Below the pieces are notes generated by a model that was not told the DNA's origin, made no database searches, and worked only from the letters and a program-made list of their open reading frames with translations. Positions 50,224-61,400 of a stretch of 64,000 nucleotides of DNA are shown here, piece by piece. A program made the position numbers and the translations under genes. The stretch comes from Prunus persica (taxonomy: Eukaryota > Streptophyta > Magnoliopsida > Rosales > Rosaceae). The stretch is from assembly GCF_000346465.2 (NCBI RefSeq), contig NC_034012.1, positions 5,290,804 through 5,354,803 on the forward strand, in the 5' to 3' direction. How positions within the stretch are numbered: position 1 is the stretch's first letter; each line of letters begins with the position of its first letter.

Positions 50224-51180
50224 TTAGTACAAAATATAGATAAGAACATTAGGTTGGTGGTCCTGGAAGGCCATCCGCTTCCAACACTCCCTGAAGAGAC
50301 GGTGGTGGCCCTTTAGCCCGGCAAATTTGCGCCACCGCTCTGATGCCAATACTATAGCCGCTGCGTGAGCCTCTTTGTTGATACTTCGAGGAATCCAACT
50401 CCATTCAACTCTCTGGAAACTGTTGGCAAGCCTTCTAATTTCCAGAATTGTGGGAAGGATGGACCAAGCACCATTGTTAGTCATTCCTTCAACACTCTGC
50501 TTTAAAATAGTTGAATCTGTCTCAAGCATTACTTTTGAGAAACCCTTCCTCTTAGCTAAAGATAAGCCGCGAAGGGCAGCCTCAGCTTCAGCATGAAGAG
50601 CAGAACAACAATACAAGTTATCCGCTAAACCACCACGGACATTCCCTGCTGAATCTCGAATTACCACTCCCACTCCAGAGCGATTACTTTCCTTAATCCA
50701 AGCTGCATCCGTGTTGACCTTCACAAAACCATCACTTGGGGGAGTCCAGGCTCTCGTACTGATAAGAGTAACATAATCAGAGTGGGTGGACTGGGAAACA
50801 TTAGCTTCAATAAACTCATTAGCTCTCATAGCCTGATGAAGCACAGGAATGGGATGAAGTTGCCTTCCTTCAATCACAAACTTGCAACGGGCTTTCCAGA
50901 TTTCCCATAAAATGAAACTAATGATAGTCATTAACCGATTCTTGTCCAAACTGGAAGTAAGGTTGAGTTGGAACATACTGTTAGCTGCTGTCCATGGACA
51001 AAGGAGAAATAGATGTTCCACAGATTCTTCGTTATTTTCACATAGAGAGAGAGTGTAGCCACCGGTGTTTGGTGAGATTATTATTGTATTCCTATTATTT
51101 TTCTTAGTGGAAGATAGAGTGTTATTTTTGCTCATTTTATTTACACAACGCTGGAAAAAGTCAGATCCTGGGAGTGCCAT
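50224..51180 (-). CDS. LINE-derived zinc-binding and RNase H protein fragment
   Basis: A 318-codon frame with no known cellular role. The N-terminal part has the zf-RVT pattern (NEESVEHLFLLCPW) and an ILWEIWKARC segment. The C-terminal half is an RVT_3-type RNase H: NTDAAW (first catalytic Asp), AEAEAALRGL (Glu), ETDS (Asp) and the terminal helix with NKEAHAAA, where the usual fourth Asp is not obvious. In a complete plant L1 element this would be the end of ORF2, after the reverse transcriptase. Here it is preceded within ~20 bp by the endonuclease fragment, so the reverse transcriptase has been deleted. The reading frame is intact, which suggests the element is fairly young or the deletion product was mobilised. 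Not a host gene, although single-domain RNase H genes of this kind are often annotated as such. Confidence 0.8.
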   Translation of the reverse strand: MALPGSDFFQRCVNKMSKNNTLSSTKKNNRNTIIISPNTGGYTLSLCENNEESVEHLFLLCPWTAANSMFQLNLTSSLDKNRLMTIISFILWEIWKARCKFVIEGRQLHPIPVLHQAMRANEFIEANVSQSTHSDYVTLISTRAWTPPSDGFVKVNTDAAWIKESNRSGVGVVIRDSAGNVRGGLADNLYCCSALHAEAEAALRGLSLAKRKGFSKVMLETDSTILKQSVEGMTNNGAWSILPTILEIRRLANSFQRVEWSWIPRSINKEAHAAAIVLASERWRKFAGLKGHHRLFRECWKRMAFQDHQPNVLIYILY

Positions 51181-51199
51181 ATTTATTTATTGACTCTCT

Positions 51200-51668
51200 G
51201 ATTTTCACAATCTTTCCCAACACTTTTCATAGCTCCAATTGACTTCGTTGAGATCTCCCATAATAATCCATGGGTTACCATCCTTCAAATCACAGCAGGG
51301 AAAAGATTCCCAAAAAATTGCTTTGTCTTGACTATAGGGAGTACCATACAGCCACGTGAATCTTCCATGAAAATTTTCAGCTTTAGACGTTATATCATAG
51401 TGTCAATCCAATGAGGACTCGAATCTAGTATAGATACTTCTACATCCGGTTTCCACCATAAGCTTAAACCCCCTGCAGTTCCTACAGGATCCACAGAATA
51501 GCCTTTGTTGAAACCGTACCTTCTCTTGATTTGATTCAAACTGTGGCTATTCATTTTAGTTTCACATAGGAATAGCACAGAGGGATTTTTGGAGCGAATC
51601 AACTCCTTGAGGTACAGAACTGTCCTAGGATTCCTCATCCCCTTACAGTTCCAAGCAGTTTGTATCAT
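51200..51668 (-). pseudogene. LINE endonuclease fragment (ORF2 start)
   Basis: The frame begins MIQTAWNCKGMRNPRT and continues with LFLCETKMNSH and GGLSLWWK, the apurinic endonuclease-like N-terminus of plant L1 ORF2 (catalytic Asn and Glu in WNCKG and ETK). After WIDTMI a small deletion shifts the frame; the homology resumes as GRFTWLYGTPY and ends with the GDLNEVNW motif near 51240. It is cut before the domain ends. Confidence 0.8.
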
Positions 51669-52283
51669 GGAGCTTGAACACGGATTTGATCAGTTGCGAC
51701 CATCTTTCTCATTTCTCTTTCGCTTATTGCAGTCTCATTGTTAACCAAAAAAAGGCATAAAAGCCTCACAGAAAGTGCCTGATAAGGCACCACAACACAG
51801 CCAAAAAGACTCACAAAAAGAAACTAATGTTCCTCACCAATTCCAGAGTGCAGCAGATTTCTTCCTCCATGGTTTCGAAATTACATCAGTGGAACATATT
51901 GTCGAACACATCGCATGCCACATCCTTGCTTGCCGACACCACCAGTAAGATCTCTTGCTTGGTTCCAAATAAGCAACCTCCAGGGCATATTGTAGTATGC
52001 AGGAGCATAGCACAGCACGATCATAATCACCAATTCCAGAGTACAACATATTGCTTTCTTCGTGGTTTCGAAAATGAACAGTTCAGCATCTCCAATTGGA
52101 GTTGGGGTTGATCAACTCCACGGCCTCTCACGCACTTGGCCAGGATTTCACAATGTGACAAAGAGAGAAGTACAAGCTATGGGTTATTGAAGATAGGATC
52201 TGGGGGTTGGGTTGAAAGTGGGAGATCTGTGGGGATAGGTTGGGGAGGGGGCTGGTGGTGTAGATGAGAAAGATGGTTGTGGG

Positions 52284-53163
52284 CAAGGTCTAAAATATCG
52301 ATGATATCGGAAATATCGGTAGTCCAAAAACATAGAAATTTCGATGGAAATATCGGAATATTATCGATATCGATAAAAATTGAATAAAAACCACGGAAAT
52401 TGTAAGAAAAACTTGGAAATTTTTATTGAAACTTTGGAGAATGTTTATTTAGTCAATTATCTATTAGTTTATCACAAAAAATTAGAAGGAAATGCATTGC
52501 ATGATGGATTTAACTGATTTAAGTTGATTATACAGTAAGCGGGCAAACACTGTGAGTGTAAAAAATATGTAGTAATTAATGAAAAAAGATTAAACACACC
52601 ATAATCATTTATATATAATGATTTACTACAATATTTTACACTTTATACATTGCATGGTAAGATACATGAGTGACTTAGTACCACATAGAGTTCCTATGAG
52701 GTTCAAATTTTTCACTAACTTCATCATCTCTACGTGTAGAGTAAGTGTATTGTGAAGAGTAGTCATCAAATGATAAATCCCCAAAATAGTTTTGCATGTA
52801 ATTGTTAACATGTCACCCATATAAATATAAATATTTGAGCATATTATCACAAAAACATAAGTGATATGGTGGTTAAGGTGTAAAATGGGAGGGGTTCATT
52901 GTGCTTTTTCCTCCCATTTTTCCCTTCTTTTTTTTTTTTCCCTTTACATCGATATTTTCGATATTTTAGTGATATTACACCGATATTTTGACAAAATATT
53001 GCTGAAATGTGAGTGAAATTATCGACATCGATATTTTCCGATATTATCGTCGATATTGTCGATATTTATACGATATGTACATGGATATGTTCCGAAATAT
53101 GCGTGATTGAAAAAAAACCGAAATATCCTCGATATTTCGTCGATCTTATCGATATTTCAGACT
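52284..53163. mobile_element. 880-bp MULE-like element nested in the LINE
   Basis: ATGGTTGTGGG occurs directly at 52273-52283 and 53164-53174, an 11-bp target duplication. The ends form an imperfect inverted repeat (GGTCTAAAATATCGAT against AGTCTGAAATATCGAT), and both sides are packed with variants of GATATTTCGATATT. No protein-coding capacity is seen. Duplication length suits a Mutator-like element. The left end has three extra bases (CAA) before the paired region. Confidence 0.7.
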
Positions 53164-53460
53164 ATGGTTGTGGGTTGTTGAGATGGCGAATGTGAGTGAA
53201 AATTGTTTGTGGGTCGTTGAGAAGGTGAATGGAAGTAAAGTTTAGAAGAGAGGGGAAGACAACTTAAAAGTAGCAGAGGGATTCTCATGAAGGAGAGGGA
53301 AGCTCTCACGGAGGAGAGGGACTCTCGCTGAGGAGAGGGAGGCTCTCACGGAGGAGAATGAGTACAAGTAAGAAGAGATTTATTGAATGAGCTTACATTG
53401 TTTTCTATCTATCTCTCAGAAAATCAGGGATGTCTCCTTCACTTTAATAAATTTGTGAAC

Positions 53461-53882
53461 TGTTTATACCATATCTGACCAAACAACTAGAAGCAAATCT
53501 AAGCAAGGCAAAGAGTCCCACATTGGAATATTACAAGATGTGTAGACTCCCCCTCACCTATAAAAGGAGACCACTCTCCACTTAAGAAGGGATCTCTGGG
53601 CTGGACTTTATCTTTAGTCATGGGCTTCTCCCTTATTCCCTTTATATTTGGGTTCAACCCCATGTACAAATGTAAACACATGCATTATTATAGTGAGAAT
53701 ATACTTCCCCGTGGACGTAGCCCATTCATTAAGGGCGAACCACGTATATCTTGTCTTCTGTATATTTATCGCTTGCCCAAATCCTCACACACTTGGTGAA
53801 AGTCCTCACCTTCACCCATCATCCATCACACATCATCACTAAGTTGGGCTCAAAAGTACCGAACCATTTTTGAGCGTCAACA
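53461..53882 (+). mobile_element. Solo LTR with perfect 5-bp target duplication
   Basis: It starts TGTTTATACC, ends GCGTCAACA, and is flanked by TGAAC at 53456-53460 and 53883-53887. Inside are CCTATAAAAGG (promoter, near 53561) and copia-like U5 words (GTGGACGTAGCC, GCGAACCACG near 53712-53746). The internal part of the retrotransposon has been lost by LTR-LTR recombination. Confidence 0.88.
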
Positions 53883-53989
53883 TGAACAAGAAAAAGTATT
53901 ATATTGGAAAAGTCATGTGGCGCATGCTAGAATTTTCGCCTCATGGATTTTTTGGCATAGATTCAAGTCTTGCATAGATTTTTTTTATT

Positions 53990-55902
53990 CTTTCCAAGTG
54001 GCATATGATCAGATGGTTGCCACTTTGCTAAGTTCCCACTTTTCCAAGTGGACTAATTCTTTGACAAGTGACATCCACATTGAATATTATTATTATTACC
54101 ATTGAGCCATTTAATTTAGAGTTTGAAATATCTAGCTGGAATTCTACTCATCTTTAGGGACAGGTTCAGGAATTTTTCTATGGCTCTTAGAGCAACTCCA
54201 GCGGCAAGTCCAGCCAGAGGCTGGGAGGAGGAAAAAAAAAAACTCAGTTCCAGTGAGGAGCCCAAGCTCGGGTTGGGAGTGGGACCCATGAAGTTGGGCT
54301 GGCCCTCAGGCCAGTTCAGCCCGAGCTCAAACCCGAGGGCTGAGCTGATGTCATTGCTGACGCCAGGCTGGCGTCAGCCCACTCATTTTATTTTTTTTTC
54401 TATTGCCATGTGGCGTCGTCTGGGCTCTCCGATTGGATTTTTTCCTCTAATCCAAATGCAGCCAATTTTTTTGCAATAAAATACTAAAAAAAAATCGGAA
54501 ATTTTTTTAAAAAATACCCAAAAATGAATTTTTGTCTATAAATACCAGTCAATTTTTTTAAAAATTTATCTGAAATTTGAAATTGAAAATTTTATCTGAT
54601 TATGAGATATGAATAGTATTGACACATAGGAACCTGAAAATCTTATCCGAAAATATTATCAAAATTAATTATTGAGGTAAAAAAATTTGTGGAAAAAAAA
54701 AGAAAAAGAATAGTAATTGCCCTTTGCCATAGCAACGGGTGGAAACACAAAATACTATTTGTAAGGACAACCACTATTCACATGAGAAAAAACAAACCAA
54801 AAAAGCTGGCAACCAACATGGGCCATATAAAAAAGACAAAAAGTATACATATATATATTATTTATTTCTCTTTTGAGTTGATTTAATGTATACGAATAGT
54901 AGGCTAGTTTTTTATTATTTATTAATTTCTCTTTTGGGTTGATGTTTATGTATATGAAAACTTAAAGTAAGAATGTAATTAACTGAAAAAACAAATATAA
55001 ATTAAAAGAAAATTACAATAAACAGAAAATTTTAAATCAAACTCTAAATTAAACTGCTCAATAATAATAAGAATAAAAAAAATGAAAAACAAAAAGCTGG
55101 ACTTTTTTCGTCTCCAGCACACCTTCTTCCTCCATCAAATTTACCTATCCTCATCAAAACCAAAGAAGAGATATAGATATACTCCAGCACTCCCTTCTTC
55201 CTCATCAAATTAACCTATCCCTTCAAAACCAGAGAAGAGATATAGATATACTAGAGAAGATATCAAATTCAAGAAAAACAACAAAATTACAAGAAGAGAA
55301 GAACCCAATCAAAACCAGAGGATTTTGATTTTGATTTTGAATTTTGGTGTTTTGAGGGTTTTTCAAGAATCAATAATCATCATCTTCGATCATAAGTGAG
55401 CAGTGACCATCAGATCTAGAGTATTTGGAGAGCGCCAACGAGTGGGGGGATGTGAGTGGAAGCAGCATGGCGGAGATGGCGACAGCGGCAACGTTGATGG
55501 GTAAGGCAGAGATGTCGGTGTAGTGGGACATAGAGAACTTCCAGATCCCCAAGGTCTTTGACACCTATGCCATCTCCCAGAACATTAGTTCTGCACTCGT
55601 TAAGATGAAGAAGAAGGGAGTGCTAGAGACGAAGAGTCCATGGATGCTAGGGTTTTTTATTTTTTATTTCAATTTTTATTTTTTGTTTTTAATAATTATT
55701 TACAAAAAAAGAAATAAAAATAAAATTCACATGACAATTTCATTAATTAACATGACATGACCATATCAATTATCACATAAGATGGTCAGTTAATGTGTCT
55801 AAATAAAATATTCAATGTGGATGTCACTTGTCAAAGCATTTAGTCCACTGCACGCGGAAAGTAGAAAAGTGACAGCCATATCTGATCACGCAACTTGGAA
55901 AG
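53990..55902. mobile_element. Terminal-inverted-repeat element carrying a host gene fragment (Pack-MULE-like)
   Basis: The outer ~105 bp (53990-54095) reappear inverted at 55808-55902: both ends share CTTTCCAAGT, TGATCAGAT and GACAAGTGACATCCACAT in the same order from the outside in. Inside are a copy of the TTAGAGCAACTCCAGC repeat (from about 54184), a 70-bp tandem duplication (55112-55181 and 55182-55251, AAGAAGAGATATAGATATA), and a piece of a NYN-domain gene (55467-55618). No transposase frame is present. A 9-bp target duplication was not found, so the outer limits may be off by a few bases. Confidence 0.55.
55467..55618 (+). pseudogene. Captured fragment of a NYN-domain (limkain-b1/MARF1-like) nuclease gene
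   Basis: The frame reads MAEMATAATLMGKAEMSV, then a stop (TAG at 55521), then WDIENFQIPKVFDTYAI and SQNISSALVKMK. From memory, plant NYN-domain proteins have a WWDIENCQVP...AIAQNISSALVKM segment at the start of the domain, including the conserved Asp. One Trp codon has become the stop, and similarity ends after the Lys-rich tail. The rest of the gene is absent, as expected for a fragment picked up by a transposon. Confidence 0.65.
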
Positions 55903-56208
55903 GCCAAAAGAAGTAATAATATATACAAAACCTCTGAAGTCAGTCAACGTAGGCTTAATGCTGAGGTTGTCAATATCTAACTGGAAATATTGCACGTACA
56001 TCAACATCCATCAATAATTCTTTCTCATCAGAGTAGACGCATGGATAGAACTTTATATTAAACATGTGGTCAATAATTCATCGATGCAGATACTTCTGAT
56101 TGTTGAAAATGGATTGTTCTCTACTCTCTGTGTTAGAACAAGTACTTTAGGAACCATTGGCAATTCAAATTTTGTGCCGTCGAGGAGCCAGCGCTTGTGT
56201 ACAATAAC
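55903..56208. promoter_or_regulatory. Upstream region of the receptor-like kinase
   Basis: About 300 bp between the transposon and the start codon. No convincing TATA box was chosen and no other gene is seen. Confidence 0.4.
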
Positions 56209-56690
56209 ATGATCGATTCGAGGAGGATCTTGAAGCAACCATGGCATCTTTCAGTGTCCGTTGCCTTCTTTTCCAGCCTATGCTTCTGGTTTCAGGTGTC
56301 CATGGCAGAAAAGACCGATCCATCTGAAGGTAAACTAGCCATGCTTTCCAAAGTTGTACATATTTCTAAGCATATTTTGAATACAGAGTATATATATGTT
56401 GTTTTTTTCTTCCTCCTTGTGATTTCTGGACAGTCTAGTAACATAAGTACGTAATGTGATGTGTACACAACGATTGAATTGAGAGTGCAGTGAGGGCGTT
56501 GAACTCAATATTCGAGCAATGGGACACGAAACCCAGGGCGGGGCTGTGGAATATCAGTGGAGATCCATGCAGTGGATCTGCCCTTAATGGAACCGAGTTT
56601 GAAAAGCCAGAGAATAATCCAGCCATCACTTGTGACTGTACTTATGACAAAAATGCTACCTGCCACATCTCCAAACTGTAAGTTATTACC

Positions 56691-56726
<36 letters not shown>

Positions 56727-58397
56727 CTTTAGTCTTGTGTTGTTGACTGTAGCAACTCCATTAATTATGTGTTAGAAAACTAAGCAGATCATGCCTGACA
56801 TATCAATTGTAATATTAAGTGCCTAACTGCTCAATCTTTTTTCTTTCCAGGAGAGTTTTTTCTCTGAACAAACAAGGGGTGTTTCCAGAAGAATTTGTGG
56901 CTTTAAGATATCTGACCTTTTTGTATGAAGTTTTTCCAACCCCTTCTCTGTTGTTTGGTTTATCACAGTTTTACATTTACATATAGAAGACACTGGTTTC
57001 TTACCGTTCAAAATTGTCACAAATATTTTTTTATACTTGGAGATTAATCACTGGTCATTTCATTTTGTTTCAATTCTTGTAGGAATATTGATCAGAATTA
57101 TTTCACCGGTCCCCTACCAGCATTCATCGGCAATATGTCTGCGTTGACGATATTGTAAGTAGTGAGGGAGCATTTATTTAAGTTTTGGTAGAAATTTTTT
57201 ATCTGTCAAATACTTTGATGAGTCTCATTCCCTTGTACAATTTCTATAATTGGCTCTGGTTCTATTTTCCTTTATCTGTTTTGTAAGCTTTAAGGAACTA
57301 CTTACTAATTATAATCTTTGAGGTAAGACTAGCTGCTTGGTGATTGGCTTTCCTTTTTGTTTTTGGTCCTGATATATAAGTTGGAATGATATTTCTTGTT
57401 GGTTTATTTCTTCTTCGAGGACGTGAAACATAGATCTCCCAAGTGAGTATTACACCATACGGTAAAAGAAGCACATAGTACTATACAGAAAGTTATTCTG
57501 TTTTTATCCTGAATTACACCATACAGTAATATCTTTAATTGATATATTTCCATTCAGGTCAATTGCCCAAAATTCATTCTCTGGACCCATCCCCAAGGAG
57601 CTTGGAAATCTTAAGGAGCTAACTATGCTGTAAGCAATGAAACATAAGAAAACACAATTAAAGTTTGGGACATGTTAAATATAGAACCCCCTATCATTTA
57701 AATCTATACCTCTTCAACATGACTTGTTGCAGGTCCTTTGGATCAAATAATTTCTCTGGAACACTCCCTCCAGAACTTGGTAACTTAGTCAAGCTCGAGG
57801 AATTGTGAGTGCTTCATTGAACTCATCGAATATGAATCACATGTTGCAATGTGTTTTTAATTTTTCACTGAGGAACGGTTTGTTCGTCATTATTGATGAG
57901 CAAGGAATGCATTTATCCTATGAAATTGGTAGTAATCAGTTTTTGATTTTCGCAGGTACATAGAAAGCTGTGGACTCAGTGGTGAAATTCCTTCAACATT
58001 TGCTAAGCTCATCAACATGCGAATCCTGTAAGAATGGCCCTTAAGTGGTGTTTTAAGTTTTTTGTTTATTCAGTACTTTGAGATTGCTATTCTGGGATGA
58101 GCTTACTATGAGTCAACTTTTTGAATTTTAGCCATGCATCAGACATTGCTTTCTCAGGAAAGATACCTGCTTTCATTGGGAATTGGACAAAACTAACTGA
58201 TTTGTAAGTATGGAAAACTTTTAACCTTCTGCAGTTTATGAAAGCAGACCTGCATGGCTGAGAGATGGGTCTCTTATTCACAAGCATCTCAAATGTCTTT
58301 GTAGGAGATTTCAAGGGAACTCTTTTGAAGGCCCAATACCAACCAATTTTTCTCAACTGACTTCATTGAACGATCTGTAAGGGCAAATGCTTCATAC

Positions 58398-58475
<78 letters not shown>

Positions 58476-61400
58476 ACACTAGCATCACTTATGTTTGTGT
58501 ATGATAATGCAGGCGAATCAGTGATATATCTAATGTGAGCTCCTCTCTTGATTTTATAAGAAATTTGAAGAACTTGAAGGTTTTGTAAGTTAACATTCTC
58601 ATCCCTCCAAATAATCGTGATATAACTTCTTTTTTCCTTTAAAATTTGCAATCTTACTCATTTACTGTGCACTAAATTTTTTGGTGGTGGAACAGAATTC
58701 TACGGAATGCATTAATCAATGGTAGCATTCTTCTGATATTGGAGAATATCAAAATTTAACAATAATGTACGTTCCAGCGGATATATAAGTTCAAATCCCA
58801 AAAATACCAATTAATTTTCTTTCATTCTAATTGCTTTCTAACCTTATCATTCATGTTGCAGGAATCTGGGTTTCAACAATTTAACAGGCCAACTCCCAAG
58901 TTCTTTGTTCAACATGAGTTCTCTTACATACTTGTAATAAGCCCTGCCTTCTTTATTACATTTTTCTGTACTCATGCCATTGGATTTCCTTCTCAGAAAC
59001 TTAGTCATTCATCTGACCTTTTTCTTGTTTTTTTAATTCTTTTCTGGGTGCCTCCTATAATTGATATGGCCAGATTTCTTGGAAACAATAGTCTGTCTGG
59101 ACCTCTTCCAAGCCAAAGGCTCGATCGACTACATACTATGTAAGTCCTCATGTCATAAAAGTATGCTATATGTACTGGCAATCAAACCAGTACTCTGTGT
59201 GTGTGCGCATTCTAGCAGTCTTTTTCTAACTTAAATTCCTTTGAACTTTCATGCATTTATGTGCCTTCTCATTCTGTATTAATTGTTATCTGCAGAGATT
59301 TGTCTTACAACTATTTGTCAGGAAGCTTTCCCGCATGGGTAACCCCATTATTGCAACTGTATGTCTCCTTTTTATCGTTCACCTTCATTTTTATGGTCCA
59401 AATCACCTTTATTGTGAATATATAATACCGCATGAATGAAATTCAATAAATTAGAAGGGATGGATTTGAAGAACTGATGTGTTTAGAACTTGAACATGAA
59501 ATTTTCATCTTCATATGTTGATTGATTAATGATTTTATGCAGGAACTTAGTGGTCAACAACTTCACAATTGACAGTTCAAACACGACGTGAGTTGAATCA
59601 AAATACCTTTTTTTTAGACGGATAGTTCAAACATAAAGTGATTGTTATTACACTTTTGCAGTTGAATGGATTCTTCCACTACAGTTTATTATTATAAATA
59701 ATAATTGTTCTCTGTGTTTACAGTCTTCCTGGATTGCATTGCCTCCAGAGGAATTTTCAATGCAATCGAAATACCCCACTATGTAATCTTCTTCTATATT
59801 TCACTAGCATTTATTTCTTTAATGCAAGATCATGTTACAGCAATAGGCATTGCTTATCTCATTATGTATACATATTGTAGGAATGTCTTGATATATCTAG
59901 TAAGCATATCTTGTTCTATTACATTGAATTGTACAGATACAAACTTCTCAATCAAGTGTGGAGGACGACAAATGAGAGGAAATGATGGCATATTGTATGA
60001 GGTTGAAGACTCAGCTCTTGGGCCAGCAACATTTTATGTAACCACCGATAAGAAATGGGCTGTTAGCAATGTGGGTTTGGTTTATGATAGACCGGATCAA
60101 TCATTTGTGAAAACCACCGATAAGCAAGTCTCCGGTACAGATGTGACCCCAAAGCTTTTCGAGACTTCAAGACAGTCCCCAGGTTCACTGAGATACTATG
60201 GCCTGGGTCTTCATAATGGACCTTACACTGTAACATTGCAATTTGCAGAAACGGTTTTTGTTAGCCGCACTAATCAAACTTGGCAAAGTCTAGGAAGGCG
60301 TGTATTTGATATCTATATTCAAGTAAGGCTGCTAATAAACTATTTGAAGGCAACCTCATTAGACAGAATTATTTAACTATCTCTTCATTTGCTTCCTAGG
60401 GGAACCTCATAAGAAAGGACTTCGACATATCGAAGGAGGCAGGTGGGGTTAACAGAGCAGTTAAGAGACCCTTCAAGGTTAATGTGACAGAGAATTACCT
60501 AGATATTCATCTGTTCTGGGCTGGTAAGGGAACATGTTGCATACCTGAACAAGGTGATTATGGCCCGCTAATATCGGCTGTCCATGCTACATCAGGTATA
60601 TTATATAATGTCAAGTTATGAAGATTTCCTATGAATGGTTTAAATGTATTTATGTGCTGTCAATTGATTGACACACTGAACAATTATTTTGTTTCATTGC
60701 TCAGATTTTACACCAACTACTCCGGGAAAGAAGAGAAGGACTGGGTTGATAGTTGGTATTGCAGTCCCTGTCGGAGTAGTGATCTTGCTATTATTATTTG
60801 CAGTTATATATATGCGGAGAAAAACATCAGAAAAAGATGACGATGAAGGTAAAAGAGCAATGAGCATATTATTAAGGGTTAATTCTGAATGGGGTTCTAG
60901 GTTCTTTCTACTGTTGATAAGCATATTTGAGAGAATAATTCTGATGTGTTGTTTCGAAATTTAAGCCTATGTCATACTCTCTTTTGAATATGCAGATCTT
61001 CTAGGATTAGGTCCCCGACTAAATACTTTCAGTTTTGCTGAGTTGAGAGCTGCAACAGAAGATTTTAATCCTTCAAATAAGCTAGGAGAGGGAGGATATG
61101 GACCTGTTTATAAGGTGAGATCTATTTTACATCAATATCTGCTACTTTAAAGTAATGATTTTGACTTCTTACAAAAACAAATTGAGAGAGAAGCAAAACA
61201 GATTCTTTTCACTTCCCTTTCATGTCACTGAATTGTATTTCTGTTTATAGGGTACACTATCTGATGGGAGGGTAGTGGCTATGAAGCAACTTTCAGTAGC
61301 ATCTCACCAAGGGAAGAGTCAATTTGTAACCGAGATTGCTACGATATCTGCAGTCCAACATCGCAATCTAGTGAAATTGTATGGATGCTGCACTGAAGGA

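Larger units (their letters stand above)
50090..53410 (-). mobile_element. Deleted L1-type LINE with 16-bp target duplication
   Basis: ACATTGTTTTCTATCT occurs at both 50090-50105 and 53395-53410. Between them lies a minus-strand LINE: its 3' poly(A) tail is the T-run at 50106-50122, its 5' end lies near 53394. Coding remnants are a 5'-located endonuclease fragment (51668-51200) and a 3'-located zinc-binding/RNase H segment (51180-50224). The reverse transcriptase between them is gone. The 5' untranslated part has degenerate GGAGAGGGA repeats (53265-53360) and is interrupted by a nested element at 52284-53163. The long target duplication and poly(A) are hallmarks of target-primed reverse transcription. 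Confidence 0.88.

Noticed and set aside
51834..52049. 71-codon minus-strand frame with Cys residues (SYWWCRQARMWHAMC)
   Set aside because: It lies in the 5' part of the LINE and could be an ORF1 relic, but no CCHC pattern is convincing.
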